Counted from the stretch's first letter, positions 32,301-44,558 are shown. The stretch is 64,000 bases of DNA from Liopterus haemorrhoidalis (GCA_963971575.1 OZ020622.1:5990279-6054278), one strand, 5' to 3'. A program made the numbers and translations. The notes: generated from the sequence alone by a model not told the origin.

Positions 32301-35300
32301 AAATATATGATCAGTTTTGAGTTATGGTCTAAAATTTTGACATTTTCGGCAAAAAAGTAAAAAAAAGACAGTCCGCAAAAAGACTCAGAACCGATGAAAT
32401 GTTAGCCTGCCCCTTTTTTTAATCTATAAACTAATACTTACGTCTTATCTATCATCTATATCAGCGGTTCCCAACATGTGCTCCGCAGAGCCCTTACTGC
32501 TCCGCGTGCACTTCTCAGGGACTCCGCAGCCGTTCCAGGAAATAGAATAAATGAAAATTGAATAAAATCAAAAGTATTAGAAATAATAAAACTAGAAATG
32601 ACATTCTAAAAGAAAATTGGCCAAGTTGTATGTATGTCTAAGTGATTTCTGATTCTAGCCCAGAGGCGAATTAAGCGGTGGGCGGACTGGGCGGCCGCCC
32701 GGGGCCCACGAAGCCGGGGGCCTAACGAAGTCTATATACAAATAATTCCATTCTATTTAAAATATTAGAGGGCCCATTTTAATTTTACCGCCCAGGGCCC
32801 CCAAGCAACTTAATTCGCCACTGTTCCGAAGCCTAGGGTGACCATTTTCTTAAGAAGGCAATGCGGGACGGAGCAAAAAAAAGGTCCTCATCTCCCAAAA
32901 TCCAAGTGAAGAGCAAAAAAAAGGTCTTCACCTCCCAAATCCAAGTGAAGAGCAAAAAAAAAGGTCCTCATCTCCCAAAATCCAAGTGAAGTGCAAAAAA
33001 AAAAGGTCCTCATCTCCCAAAATCCAAGTGAAGAGTAAAAAAAAAAGGTCTTCACCTCCCAAATCCAAGTGAAAAGCAAAAAAAAAGGTCCTCATCTCCC
33101 AAAATCCAAGTGAAGTGCAAAAAAAAAGGTCCTCATCTCCCAAAATCCAAGTGAAGAGTAAAAAAAAAATGGTCCTCATCTCCCAAAATCCAAGTGAAGT
33201 GCAAAAAAAAAGGTCCTCATCTCCCAAAATCCAAGTGAAGAGCAAAAAAAAAGGTCTTCACCTCCCAAATCCAAGTGAAGAGCAAAAAAAAGGTCCTCAT
33301 CTCCCAAAATCCAAGTGAAGAGCAAAAAAAAAGGTCTTCATCTCCCAAATCCAAGAGAAGAGCAAAAAAAAGGTCCTCACCTCCCAAATCCAAAATGCGG
33401 GACAAAATGTTAAAATGCGGGACGAATGGTCACCCTACCTACAAGCCTGTACCTAAAGACTTCGTATTACGATCCAGGAATAGAAATGTTTGCGTCTACC
33501 GTGGAAAATAAATTATTGCATATCTATACACTATTTCTATAGCTTTGTTATAATTATTTCTATTTATTATATTTATTGTAATCGTTTTCGATTTCCGTTG
33601 CTACAAATTGACGTGATCCATTTAGACATTGAATTATTATAACTTTATATTATTTATTATATCTATATATGTAAAAGGTATTTTTTTACAAATTTTTATA
33701 TCAATTGTGATTAGTATTGATTTTTGTTGCTACATGAATCCGTCTCAAATGTTAAATGACTGAACCGTTTACATTGTTTATTTTATTCTCTAAATAAATA
33801 AATGATTTAAATTCTTCTTTTTTTATTTTAACCCTCCTCCCTCGCGCTTCGCACGCAACCCGATCGGTAGTTTTAGATATAAAGAATTACACTTGACCTA
33901 CTATAAGTTGTAGGTCAAGTTGTATTTTCCTATTGAGTATATAAATACTTTTTGTCATTGCAAAGTTGATCTAGCCCACCATCGTGCTTTATAATGTTTT
34001 TTTTGCGAATAATTAGCAAAATAGTAGAGTACGTTCATCTTAACTTCATGTCAGGGTATCATAAATTACGTCACCAATTCTGCGTGAGAAACCAGCTGAT
34101 CACATTGACGTACATTAGGGTTTTAAACAATTGTTGTGGAAACCAAACAAACAAAATCATGTATTTCAAATACATTTTTACTCATTTTAGTACACGGTAT
34201 ACCTTGAAACGTACGAGAAATAAATAAAAATAACGGAAATAAACAAACAACATCGCACAATACGCGTAGTCAAATACAAATCAAAGTAAGTTACGCTACT
34301 GAAATGTGTTAAGCTAGTTGTTGGTAATGTAATGGACGAAATTTGGTTTCTGCGCAAGTGACTGGTAATATTCGCCTGGCATGAAGTTAACTTGAACGTA
34401 CTCTAACAATAAAAATGAGATCCACGGGCGTGCCCGCGGTGCGTTACTTCCTTGACCACGTACAAAGGCCCCCTGCTCACGTAGGAGCGCAGGCCGGGCG
34501 GAGGCCCGGCTAAGCTCCTAGCAATAAAAATTGTTATTATTGCTAAATCATCGTCCATATTATCTAGTGAATACAAGTTATTTGATACTTTTTAAGAATC
34601 TTTTTTACGAAGAAGTTAACTTGAAGAGTTTTGACAGGATATTAAGTTTATTGGAAACCAAAGCAACAAAATTTGCGTTCTACATTTTGCTTCTTTGTTC
34701 TACTTCTACGTCTGTTAGAAACCTTCCTTTATGTCCAGTTGCTCTTACGCCCGGTTTTAATTACAATTCCTTTTTTTTTGCCTAACGTATACACGTTTTT
34801 CGGTTACGCCCAAGGCGCAATTCGTTGCTGTGCGCCAAATAAAAAAAAAAACTATCTAATGCTTACGTGCAGCAACGTCCGATTCCGACTGCGTCATCCA
34901 ACAGGCGTATACTTCGATCTTTTTTGTTCAGAACTTCAGTCTGACACACCTTAAAAAATAAGGAGATTATTTAATGTTTCAAATAGATTAAGTTTAAATT
35001 TGATCCTAATTTTGTTTAATCAAACATTAAACAAATATATATTCCTGTAAATTCCCAATTTAATTTGTTTTTGTACGCATTTACAAGTACACATTGAATG
35101 TACATAGATTGAAAACATGGTCATGAAACCTGGAAATAGGAGGCCTAGGCTCAACTCGGGCTATCGTGCCAATAATGATACCATTTATTTTATGACTGGC
35201 GCGACAGCACAATTTATTGATGATGATTCTTTGACTTTTGTTAATTTTTGACACACAAATATTCGAGTTCTAGTCCCTAATAGGACGAAGGAGAAAATTA

Positions 35301-38300
35301 TTACTGTGCATGTTTTTTATTAATATTAATTTTTAATTTTAGTGTACGTAAATGAGGAAGGGAATAGTGTAGCTGACAGGGCAATTGATACAGCCATTAT
35401 TTACATTAATAAAAATCCAAAATTGGGAGTCCAGGTCGAACTGCAAAGGGTTATAGGAAACAGAACTGATGCTAAAGGACTTTTGGAGAACTGTAAGTAA
35501 TGATAATAGAATATTTATTTCAGTTTTGATTGTTCTAATTTAGTTACACAAAGGAAATTGAGTTGTCAATTCAAAAGCTTTAAGTACTAACTAAAAGCTA
35601 CAGTGGAACTTCGATATAACGGACCAATGCGGGCGAGGGGGTGTCCGATATAGCCGAATGTCCGTTATATAAAAATAAATTTTCTGAATAAGCTATTTAT
35701 TAACTATCAAATAGAAATATATTATAAACGAAAGTTTACATTCTAATTACACTTTAAAATTGGACTTTATTCGTCTTCAGATGATATGTCACTATACGCC
35801 CGTTGATGAGAGTCGTCAATGTTTGAACTTCCTGGTTTCGGTGACACTATTCTGAAAAATGTATCAAATTTTGTTTGGATTTTTGAAGTTTGTTGTTCCT
35901 TAATTATTAACTTTCTAAAATTGCGAATTCCCGCCCGCAACTCGGGTGATTCTCCGAGTGTGCAGTCACGTGAAGTTTACGTGAAGCTGTCCGTTATATT
36001 CGAAGTCCGTTGTATCGAGGTCCGTTGTATCGAGGTTTCACTGTAATAGTAATAATTACAAATTGACTTATACTGGATTATCGATCCTCTTTTGGAATCT
36101 TTGCGGGTTTGCAGGACTATGTGCAAAGGTGGAACCGAAAAAACTCATTGTTAAAAATACATATAAAATAAAATCTGTGGGGCCGTTTTCTTGCACACCC
36201 TGCACTCCCCTACAGCCGGCTCTGATTACAGTTATAATTACTAATTTATTTTCTAGTGTGTAAGACTTATGTATCATCTCTCGATTCAAAATCTCCGCCA
36301 AATGTGATTTTGGATGCTACAATGACTGGATTGGCTTCGGAAACCGTAAAATCCTTTACCTCTGCTCTTGGTCTCCCGACAATCAGTGCTTCTTTTGGTC
36401 AAGCTGGTGACTTACGACAATGGAGGAATATTAATGAGGAACAACAGAATTATCTGGTGCAAATTATGCCTCCAGCTGACGTAATTCCAGAAATAGTTAG
36501 AATGATTGTATTGAATCAAAATATTTCTAATGCAGCTATACTTTTTGATAACTCTTTTGGTAAGTTTTTCATAGATATGAAAGCCACGTGATCAGTGTGA
36601 CGTTTCAATCGGTCCTATTATCCCTGAATGAACAAGTACACATTTATAAGTATTAAATATTTGAGACTGAGTCGACCCCAGAGCTGTCTGCACAATGGGT
36701 GCGTTTTGTTGGGGGCTGGTTAGAATTACTAGAATTGATGCGCAAGAAAACGACAATTTCGTTCGTGAAGTAAATAAACATGAAATGACATTTGCATGGA
36801 GGTTAAGTCATATGGTTGTAGAACAAATATCGAACATATTTCAGCTAAATGGATAAACTAAATAATAAATGCAGAATAAGAAAAGTTTATAATTGAAGCA
36901 AATATTCTAGAACGTAATGTTTTAGAACGATTAATTGAATTGTACATATATTTTTAGATTTATCAATACTGTATTAAAATCATATAGGTATATATTTATG
37001 TTAGGACACAAAATGAGAAAATACCTAAAAGTGAAAATTATTTTGAAGCTGTAATACCAAAATTAAATTTTTTTAAATGTACTAGAACATTTAAAAACCA
37101 AATGAAAACAACTGCATTCAAATATTACTTTTCATCCCCACCACATTCATTCATTCCAGTCGTTCGACCTCGAGTCATCGAATGAGTAGAATGAATAGAA
37201 TGAGAATACAGTCGCAACAAAACGCGTATTCTGATTAAACCGAAACCAGAATTGGCACAACAAAACGCACTCATTGTCATGGTGAAAAATTATTCTTTTT
37301 CGGTTAAATAAATTTGGATGTTTTTCCTCTAATTTCTGATTTAGCTTCTCCAATAGTTGAAATTAAACCACTCTAAAAAAAAAAAAAAAAATGTCAGCTC
37401 AAACAGTCGAATGAATTTTATTTATATCATCAAGTCACTCAACTAAAGGGTAGTCACTCTTAAAAACAGAGTATTATCGATTTTAGTACTATATTAATTT
37501 GCGACTATAAGTATTAATTTGATTTAAATTTTTAGTTATGGATCACAAGTATAAATCTTTATTGCAAAATGTGGCAACAAGGCATGTAATTGCTCCAGTT
37601 GACGATATAGATATCAAGCAACAATTGACAAAACTTCGTCAGTTGGATATAGTAAATTTCTTTGTCCTTGGTAGCACTAATACAATTAAAAGCGTTTTAG
37701 ATAGCGCTAATGCTATCCAGTTTTTTGGGAGAAAATTCGCTTGGCATGCTATAACTCAAGATAAAACAGATTTGAAATGTAATTGCAAGAATGCAACTAT
37801 AATGTTTGTTCGTCCGCTTAGTGACCCAGCGAACCAGGATAGAATGGGATTGATTCGGACATCGTATCAGTTGAATGCTGAACCAGAGATTGCAGCGGCA
37901 TTTTATTTTGATTTAGCTTTGTATACTGCTCTAGCTGTCAAGTAAGTCATTTAAAAATCTTAAGGGTTAAGCCTGGAACAGAATGCACAGCGCGCTACGC
38001 CGTCAGCGCGGCGTCATTTGCGACAGCGTTGCGTAGCGCCGTTGAGAATTTTCGCCTGCACACAATGCAATAATTTTTAACGCCGTCAAGTGTCACTTGA
38101 CAACCTATATCTGTGTTTATACGTGCGCTTTCTTTTATTAAAAGTATAATGGATGATGAAGACTTGTGTGTGATGTTATTTATGTTGTATGCAAGTTATT
38201 TATACATACAAACACTTTACCATTCAGTAAAAACTGAGGTTAGGTGTTCTGCGTCAACGTTCAACGGCGTCAAAAGTTGGAAGTTGACGAACATTCAGTA

Positions 38301-41300
38301 TCAATGGCGTTCGAATGCCGGAGGACGTTGTTCATTCTGTGCACTTGCGTACGACAGCTTGGTTTTAACTTTCTTCTGACAGATGGCGCCGTACGTACGC
38401 CGTTAACGCGTCGTAGAACTCGGTGCATTCTGTTTCCCACTTTACGCGTAATGGAAACGTGCATTTGGAAGGGCCAAAGAATTAGAACCAAATGTTGTCG
38501 GATCAATTTGATTTTTTTTTTAATTTGAAGATAAAGATTGGCTCCGTTGGATTTGAGAGTTAAAATTTGGTTTTATTTTTAATTTTCAGTCTTACAATGT
38601 CCTAAACTTTGTCTAATTTCACATCACTGTTACTCCGTAAATCAATAACAACAGCAAATTCAATAGCTAGAATCCTATAGATTGTACTTTTATCTTTAAA
38701 ATGAGCCCTTATTTATGAAAATTAATTAATATTTAGCACCAATTCTTTGGCCCACACCGAAACACTATATGAAATACTGGTATTTATAAGCATCGAGAGA
38801 TGTATCCATCTGGTAGCGTGGTTTTAAACTAATCTATTCATAGTAGAGAAAGTCTAAGCTTCGCCTTCATTTTCTACACATATCTTTGAATTCACACTTT
38901 TGAGCGTGGCAGTCGAGTGTTGTTGAGGTGAGTGATATCTTCCACATTTTCGTCAATATTCGCGAGACGCTCAGAAGGATTTCGGTATTGATGTTTTTGC
39001 ATATATACAGGATGTAACAGCTGCCGACCACTGCCAATATTAGTTTTATTATTATAGTTACAAAAAAATACTATAGAACAAAGTCATAGGAGACCTCCTG
39101 AGGCCCCTGTTCTCTATAAATTAAATTTTCGTGCACCTACGTTTGAAGATATCTGAATTCCACACCTCTATGCCAAATCATAGCGATATCAGCCCATAAA
39201 TAAGCGAGTTATGGTTCTGATCCACTTACGGTCGAAACTGGAGCATTTTTTTTACATTTTTAACATCTCTCTACATCACAGAAGTAATTTTGTGACCTCG
39301 AAATAAATTTGAATAAAATATACTTATTAAATAAGCGAGTTATGGATATTTTTTAACTTTGGGGGCCTCGTGAGGCCCCTGTGCTTCATATATCCCGTTT
39401 TCGTGCAGCTATGTTTAAAGATTACCTAATTCTACACCTCTGTGCAAAATCTCAACGATATCGGCCCATAAATAAGCGAGTAATAGCCGTGCTCCACTTT
39501 AGGCCGAAACTGGAGCAGAATTTTTTGTCAAAGTCCGAATTTGGCACTTTTAAAGGTACAGACAGAAGCACCTTAATGTCCTGATTCCAGAAGTGTGATG
39601 TTTTTGGATATCGGTTCATAAATAAGAAAGTTATAGCCATTTGAACTAGTTTTCATTTAATCCGCGGTCTAGGTCGCGGATTAAGACTGAAACTAGTTCA
39701 AATCGCTATAACTTCCTTATTTATGAACCGATTTTAAAAAACATCACACTTCTGGAATCAGGACTTGAAGATGCTTCTGCCTGTACCCTTAAAAGTGCCA
39801 AATTCGGACTTTGATAAAAAATTCTGCTCCAGTTTCGGCCGAAAGTAGAGCACGGCCATTACTCGCTTATTTATGGGCCGATATCGTTGAGATTTTGCAC
39901 AGAGGTGTAGAATTAGGTAATCTTTAAACATAGCTACACGAAAACGGGATATATGAAGCACAGGGGCCTCAGGAGGCCCCCAAAGTTAAAAAACATCCAT
40001 TACTCGCTTATTTATGGGCCGATATCGTTGAGACTTAGCATAGAGGTGTAGAATTAGGTAATCTTTAAACGTAGGTGCACGAAATTAAATTGTATGAAGC
40101 ACGGGGGCCTCCTGAGGCCCCCAAAGTTGTAAAATATCCATAACTCCCTTATTTATGGATCAGTTAAAGGAGGACATCTGCATAGAGAGAAAAAAAAATT
40201 AAACCAGTGGTTCTCAAGTTAGAGTACAAAGTTATATTTTTTCAAATGGGATTATACATATTTTTTATACCTATTCGATAGCGTATTTTTTCGTATTAGT
40301 TTAACATTAGTCGTAACAGATAATAAATTATTTTAAAAATATTGTTCATTTTGCCGTGATTACTACAAAGCAAAATTTGTCCTACACACTCAGCATGCCG
40401 CCTTCATTTATTATATACCTGCGAATCCTGAAATGTGTGAAAATTCCAGTTCACATCAATTTTTTTTTTAGAAACATGATTGCCGATGGTGGTTGGCCTA
40501 AAGATATGCAATACATTTCATGCGACGACTATGACGGGAAAAATACTCCACCACGAGCTGGAATGAATCTAAAAAAGTATTTCACCAAGGTAACATATCA
40601 GTGACGTACTAAATATTTTTTAAATTATGACAATTTTAGGATGTGACTGAAAAGCCGACCTACGGTACCATGAAAGTGGCCCAAAATGGTGAAAGTATGA
40701 TGGAATTTAACATGCAGATTTACGCAGTAAGTGTAAGAGATAGTGCATCCGATAAATCAATTGTTTTGGGGCAATGGAAAGCAGGATTAAATAATAATCT
40801 GTCTTTAATTAATCCTAAAGTTATGAGAAACTACACAGCCGATAAAGTTTACCGAGTAGTTACGGTTGAAGTAAGTTGTCCATAAAGTAAAAAACTAAAT
40901 AAATTATTGTCTTACGATTATTTTTTAGCAAAAACCTTTTATATACGTAGACCCATCAGCTCCGAAAGGATTCCGTGGATACTGTATCGATCTAATCGAT
41001 GAAATAGCAAAGTTACTTAACTTTGATTATGATATCCGAGAAGTTACTGATAAGAAATTTGGAAATATGGATGAATACGGAGAATGGAATGGTGTTGTTC
41101 GTGAACTTATTGATAAAAAAGCAGATATCGGATTGGGTTCGATGTCTGTAATGGCTGAAAGAGAGAACGTAATAGATTTTACTGTTCCTTACTACGATCT
41201 AGTTGGAATTACGATATTAATGAAACTACCGAAAACTCCTACTTCGTTATTTAAATTTTTAACTGTTTTAGAAAATGATGTATGGCTCTGTATTTTAGCA

Positions 41301-44090
41301 GCTTATTTCTTTACAAGGTAACATATTACATTTGAAATACAGTTATAACTTAAATTTGTTTCAAATATATAATTATTAAAAATCGCAGTATTTAAAGTAT
41401 TTTTGCAATTAATATTATCTCAGACTCCCATTTGGCCTCTTTCAATTACAAACGAATTCCTGGAATATTTGAAAATTCACATTTCATATGATAATTATTT
41501 TGTTCATATATTTTTTTTAGTTTTCTAATGTGGGTATTTGATCGTTGGAGTCCATACAGTTACCAAAACAATCGAGAAAAATATAAAGACGATGAAGAAA
41601 AACGAGAATTTAATTTAAAAGAGTGTTTGTGGTTTTGTATGACTTCTTTAACACCACAAGGAGGTGGTGAAGCACCTAAAAACCTCTCTGGAAGACTTGT
41701 AGCTGCAACCTGGTGGCTGTTTGGATTCATTATAATTGCTTCATACACAGCTAACTTAGCTGCTTTCTTAACTGTTTCTCGATTGGATACGCCGATAGAA
41801 TCATTGGATGATTTATCGAAACAATATAAAATATCCTATGCTCCAATAAATGGATCAGCTGCTATGACATATTTCCAAAGAATGTCGGATATTGAGGGCA
41901 AATTTTATGAGTAAGTTGTTTTAAAAATTCCAGTATGAATCGAATAAGAATCATGTATAGGCACGTTTCTTTGATCACGTGGGTTACGTCACGGAGACAG
42001 CCGTGATAAGCGAAATTTCGCCATTAACCAGCTTGGGGGGGGTCCCCATATTGATTTGAAGTTCGCCCGGCGCAGCAGATTGGCCCCAAAACTCCGCCAC
42101 TACCCCTATTCCTAATCGCTTATTGTGGCACGTGGAAACAACGTTTTTTCGTAACGTTCAACCATGGTCACCTAGATCTGATTTTATGAGTTTCTAGACG
42201 TCAAAAAATTAATTACAAAATTGTAACTATATACATTGCAACACTGGCTGCATGTTAGTTATTGAAATTTCTATTTAAGAAATGAATTTTTAGGATTTGG
42301 AAAGATATGAGTTTGAACGATAGTCTTTCTGATGTCGAAAGAGCAAAATTAGCAGTTTGGGATTATCCGGTTAGTGATAAATATACCAAGATGTGGCAAG
42401 CGATGAAAGAAGCAGGTTTACCACCCGATGAAGAGACTGCTTTGAAACAAGTAAGAGCTTCGAAGTCTTCAAGCGAGGGATTTGCTTACTTAGGTGATGC
42501 TACGGATATTAAATATTTGGTTCAATCTAACTGCGATTTACAAATGGTTGGAGAGGAATTTTCTAGGAAACCTTACGCAATTGCAGTTCAGCAAGGTTCA
42601 CCGTTAAAAGATCAATTTAATAATGCGTAAGTAATGTATATTAATCTAGCTGAAAACTGGTACTATGTAGTTTTTTTTTTGGTGTACAGGGTTTTTCAGG
42701 TTTAATTGGATAAATTTAAAAAATTAATTTTAGATCTCAAATATTAGAATTTTTTTTTTAGAAAAATAAACTTTTTTATTTATATTAAGACGGTAACTCA
42801 AAAACTACATAAGATCAGGACCTGCGGTTGGAATTTTTGAAATTCCGAGGTCCTAAAGGGCCTCAGGACATATTATAAAATAATCCCCAAACAAAAAATG
42901 TTTTTGTGAAATTTTTTAATTTAATTTTTTTTTTTTAATTTTAAAAAATCCTAACTTAAAAACAATAAAACATAGGGACCTGGGGTTTGAATTTTTGAAA
43001 TCTTCAGACTTTTTACTACCTTCATAAAAAATAAGGCCCTCTTTTGTTAAGGCCTTTTTGATCTGTGTATTTTTGAACATTTGTAAATATTTCATTTTCG
43101 AAAGACCGTATCTTAAAATCTACAAGAGATGTAGGCCTGCGGTTAAAAATTTTGAAATCCTAAGGTCCTTAAGAGCCTTAGGACTTATTTTGAAGCAATT
43201 CCCAAACAAAAAATTTTTTTGCGAAATTTTAATTTTTTCACTATTTTTTTTGAATTTTCAAAAAATCCTAAATTTAGAACAATAAAATATAGAGAATTGC
43301 GGTTTGAATTTTTGAAATCTACGTATATTGTTGAGTCTAGAAAAAAATTGGGGCTTTAATAACCCATCTTTTACAATAAATACAAATCGTCAAACAAAAC
43401 CTTTGAAAATGGCCAAAAATCGAAAAAATCGTAGGGGGTACCCCTTACGATTTCAGAGCAAAAATTTTTTCTCTCCGATTTGCTTCAAAATCTGCATACT
43501 TATGTATTTTGAGTCGTAGAACTCAAAAATAATCTCCATTACAAGCTATGGTTTACCGTTTTTGTATAAATTCAAAAAAACTGACAGAATATGACTATAT
43601 TTTAAAAAATACATATGAGAGGGCGCTTTAAATATATTTTTTAGATTTCCCACTGTCAAATTTGTCAGTATACAAAAAAAAAAAAAAAAATGGTATTTAT
43701 ATTTTAAATATAATTGTTAAAATGTTTGAATTATATTTTAGTATTCTTCAACTTCTAAACAAGCGACAGTTGGAAAGATTAAAAGAAAAATGGTGGTCTG
43801 GTAATCCCGAAGCAAAGAAATGTGAAAAACAAGAAGACCAATCGGATGGTATAAGTATTCAAAATATAGGTGGTGTTTTTATTGTTATATTTGTAGGAAT
43901 TGGTTTAGCATGTATTACTTTAGCCTTTGAATATTGGTGGTATAAGTATCGTAAGGGTTCTAAGATCGTAGATGTCAAACCAACAGCACCGGAAAAAGTC
44001 ACAAAGATACAATCGATGAACGAAACAATCGGTGGACAAGAATTTCGTCATCGACAACTATATCCAAACAGTTTTAGAGCAAGATTTTAA
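29390..44090 (+). CDS. Ir25a: Ionotropic receptor co-receptor Ir25a, complete
   Basis: Ten exons: 29390-29480, 35343-35492, 36257-36559, 37536-37941, 40472-40589, 40640-40870, 40929-41317, 41521-41910, 42294-42626 and 43742-44090. They give 919 aa in continuous frame. A signal peptide (MIARAILTWLIIFTQ) opens it. The amino-terminal domain is retained, which is diagnostic of Ir25a/Ir8a (ASETVKSFTSALGLPTISAS, VMDHKYKSLLQNV). Next come the glutamate-receptor-like S1 (PKGFRGYCIDLIDEIA), the pore loop (SLTPQGGGEAP) and M3 SYTANLAAFLTVSRL at about residue 637. S2 follows (GFAYLGDATD, GEEFSRKPYAIAVQQGS), then the last membrane segment at about 847-870. It forms cation channels with tuning IRs in dendrites of chemo-, thermo- and hygrosensory neurons. 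Intron 1 (5.9 kb) and intron 4 (2.5 kb) are bloated with mobile elements. AATAAA lies near 44155. Confidence 0.97.
30155..30345. mobile_element. Short MITE in Ir25a intron 1
   Basis: About 190 bp with imperfect inverted arms: CATATACCCTGTTCGGAAT, then AGAAATAGTAAT and CACGTGA, mirrored near 30280-30345 (CACGTGATTTTATTACTATT, GGGTATATG). No TSD was resolved. Confidence 0.55.
31190..32823. mobile_element. hAT-type composite element with perfect 8-bp TSD
   Basis: Left end CAGAGGCGAATTAAG and right end CTTAATTCGCCACTG are flanked by the perfect TSD TTCCGAAG (31182-31189 and 32824-32831). A second left end of the same family lies inside at about 32661, forming a short ~165-bp unit with the right end, but it lacks its own matching TSD. 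The ~1.4 kb between is the repeat family seen at 42660-43600 (TCTAGAAAAAAATTGGGGC, CTGCGGTTGAAATTTTTG), including CAGCGGTTCCCAACATG near 32463. No transposase was found. Confidence 0.8.
32836..33435. mobile_element. Tc1/mariner-type MITE containing a 13-copy minisatellite
   Basis: Ends GGGTGACCATT and AATGGTCACCC are flanked by TA (32834-32835 and 33436-33437). The inside is a minisatellite of about 13 units of 38-42 bp (poly-A, then GGTCCTCATCTCCCAAAAT and CCAAGTGAAGAG), each diverged by a few bases. Open frames on both strands are by-products of the repeat. A truncated, inverted copy lies at 51895-52034. Confidence 0.85.
34025..34405. mobile_element. TIR MITE in Ir25a intron 1
   Basis: About 380 bp with ~33-bp imperfect inverted ends: TAGAGTACGTTCATCTTAAC then TTCATGTCAGG, against CCTGGCATGAAGTTAACTTG then AACGTACTCTA. 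No coding content. A GC-rich stretch follows (34430-34515, including GGCCGGGCGGAGGCCCGGC), whose origin I cannot name. Confidence 0.6.
34530..35300. other. Ir25a intron 1, unassigned
   Basis: Overlapping open frames at 34531-34954 read through a repetitive stretch and look like no known protein. Positions 35085-35170 share a block (GAAAACATGGTCATGAAACC, AGGAGGCCTAGGCTCA) with 52275-52345, so part of this is an interspersed repeat. Confidence 0.35.
35601..36043. mobile_element. pogo/Tigger-like element
   Basis: Left end CAGTGGAACTTCGATATAAC, then GGACC. The right end is the complement, with the unit GTCCGTTGTATCGAGG repeated before TTTCACTG. TSD is TA (35599-35600 and 36044-36045). Ends of the form CAGT(A/G)GAAC..CGAT are typical of pogo-group Tc1/mariner elements. 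443 bp, non-autonomous, in Ir25a intron 2. Confidence 0.85.
36695..37277. mobile_element. Harbinger-like MITE with transposase-like fragment
   Basis: Inverted ends CAATGGGTGCGTTTTGTTG and CAACAAAACGCACTCATTG bound about 580 bp. Inside, plus-strand ENYFEAVIPK then FKNQMKTTAFKY resembles the start of HARBI1-type transposases, as far as I can judge from memory. A related copy lies at 45880-46215. It sits in Ir25a intron 3. Confidence 0.5.
37970..38441 (+). mobile_element. Harbinger-type MITE with residual N-terminal ORF
   Basis: 472 bp with ends AGCCTGGAACAGAATGCAC and GTGCATTCTGTTTCCCACT and TSD TTA (37967-37969 and 38442-38444). An ATG at 38150 opens MDDEDLCVMLFMLYASYLY, like the N-terminal tail of PIF/Harbinger transposase genes. 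It starts 29 bp downstream of the Ir25a exon 4 donor. Confidence 0.75.
39085..40165. mobile_element. Large fold-back (palindromic) element in Ir25a intron 4
   Basis: Two arms of about 450-570 bp are inverted repeats meeting at TCCGCG-GTCTAGGT-CGCGGA (39661-39680). Mirror-image frames of 67 codons arise from each arm (39381-39584 plus, 39758-39961 minus) and differ at only a few positions, so arm similarity is high. The left arm has about 130 bp with no counterpart in the right. Internal blocks repeat (CATAAATAAGCGAGTTATGG, GGGGGCCTC..GAGGCCCC). A related fragment runs into the window end (63880-64000). No transposase. Confidence 0.8.
40300..40471 (+). repeat. HINE-like 3' end merging with the Ir25a exon 5 acceptor
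   Basis: Matches the last ~155 bp of the repeat at 1-700 (ATTTTGCCGTGATTACTACA, CCGCCTTCA, CTGAAATGTGTGAA, TTCACATCAATTTTTT). The repeat's terminal T run continues directly into the AG acceptor at 40470-40471. Confidence 0.75.
42660..43690. repeat. Interspersed repeat in Ir25a intron 9
   Basis: The same AT-rich family as 31250-32400 and part of 22545-23191: repeated GACCTGCGGTTGGAATTTTT, TCTAGAAAAAAATTGGGGC and GGCCAAAAATCGAAAAAATC blocks. About 3-4 subunits are visible. No genuine coding frame. Confidence 0.55.
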
Positions 44091-44558
44091 CTTATTATGT
44101 GTGAATTTGTTGTGTATCTATTTATTTTATTAAATATTTATTGTGTTAGAAAAAAATAAACGCACAAATTTCAGTGTTGATGTTTATTTCGTTGTTTTTT
44201 TATTATAACCAGTAGGTGTTTCTAAGAAATGACCTACGTTTATCCTATAAGGTTCCCGCACATTCTTCGAATTCCTCTCCCACGATAAAAACGAAGCTAG
44301 CATCGCGAGTAATTTTGAATTGTCAGCTGACTTCATTCAAATGATTATACCTATGTGTCAAACAAATAAAAATGTGACTAAAATTAGTTTTTAGATGTGA
44401 TATTGTATTGTTGTTTGTGTTTCTTTTAAAATTTTAACAGACAATCGCTATGAAACCATAAGTGTTTTTATTGTTATGACAAACACTATGTGTGCAATAA
44501 ATTTTAGAATAGACAAAAACAATTGATTTTTATTAATAAAAAAAACTATATCAACAAG

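Noticed and set aside
32888..33511. Several overlapping 60-105-codon frames on both strands
   Set aside because: All are read-through of the 38-42-bp minisatellite in the MITE at 32836-33435; frames switch with each poly-A length change and show no protein features.
34530..34960. Two overlapping plus-strand frames of 84 and 93 codons
   Set aside because: No domain, no conservation clue, and the frames compete with each other inside an Ir25a intron of repeat character.
39381..39961. Mirror-image 67-codon proteins (MLHISRFRAAM..., MLHISRFRVAM...)
   Set aside because: They arise because the fold-back element's arms are inverted copies; no start context, domain or codon bias supports translation.
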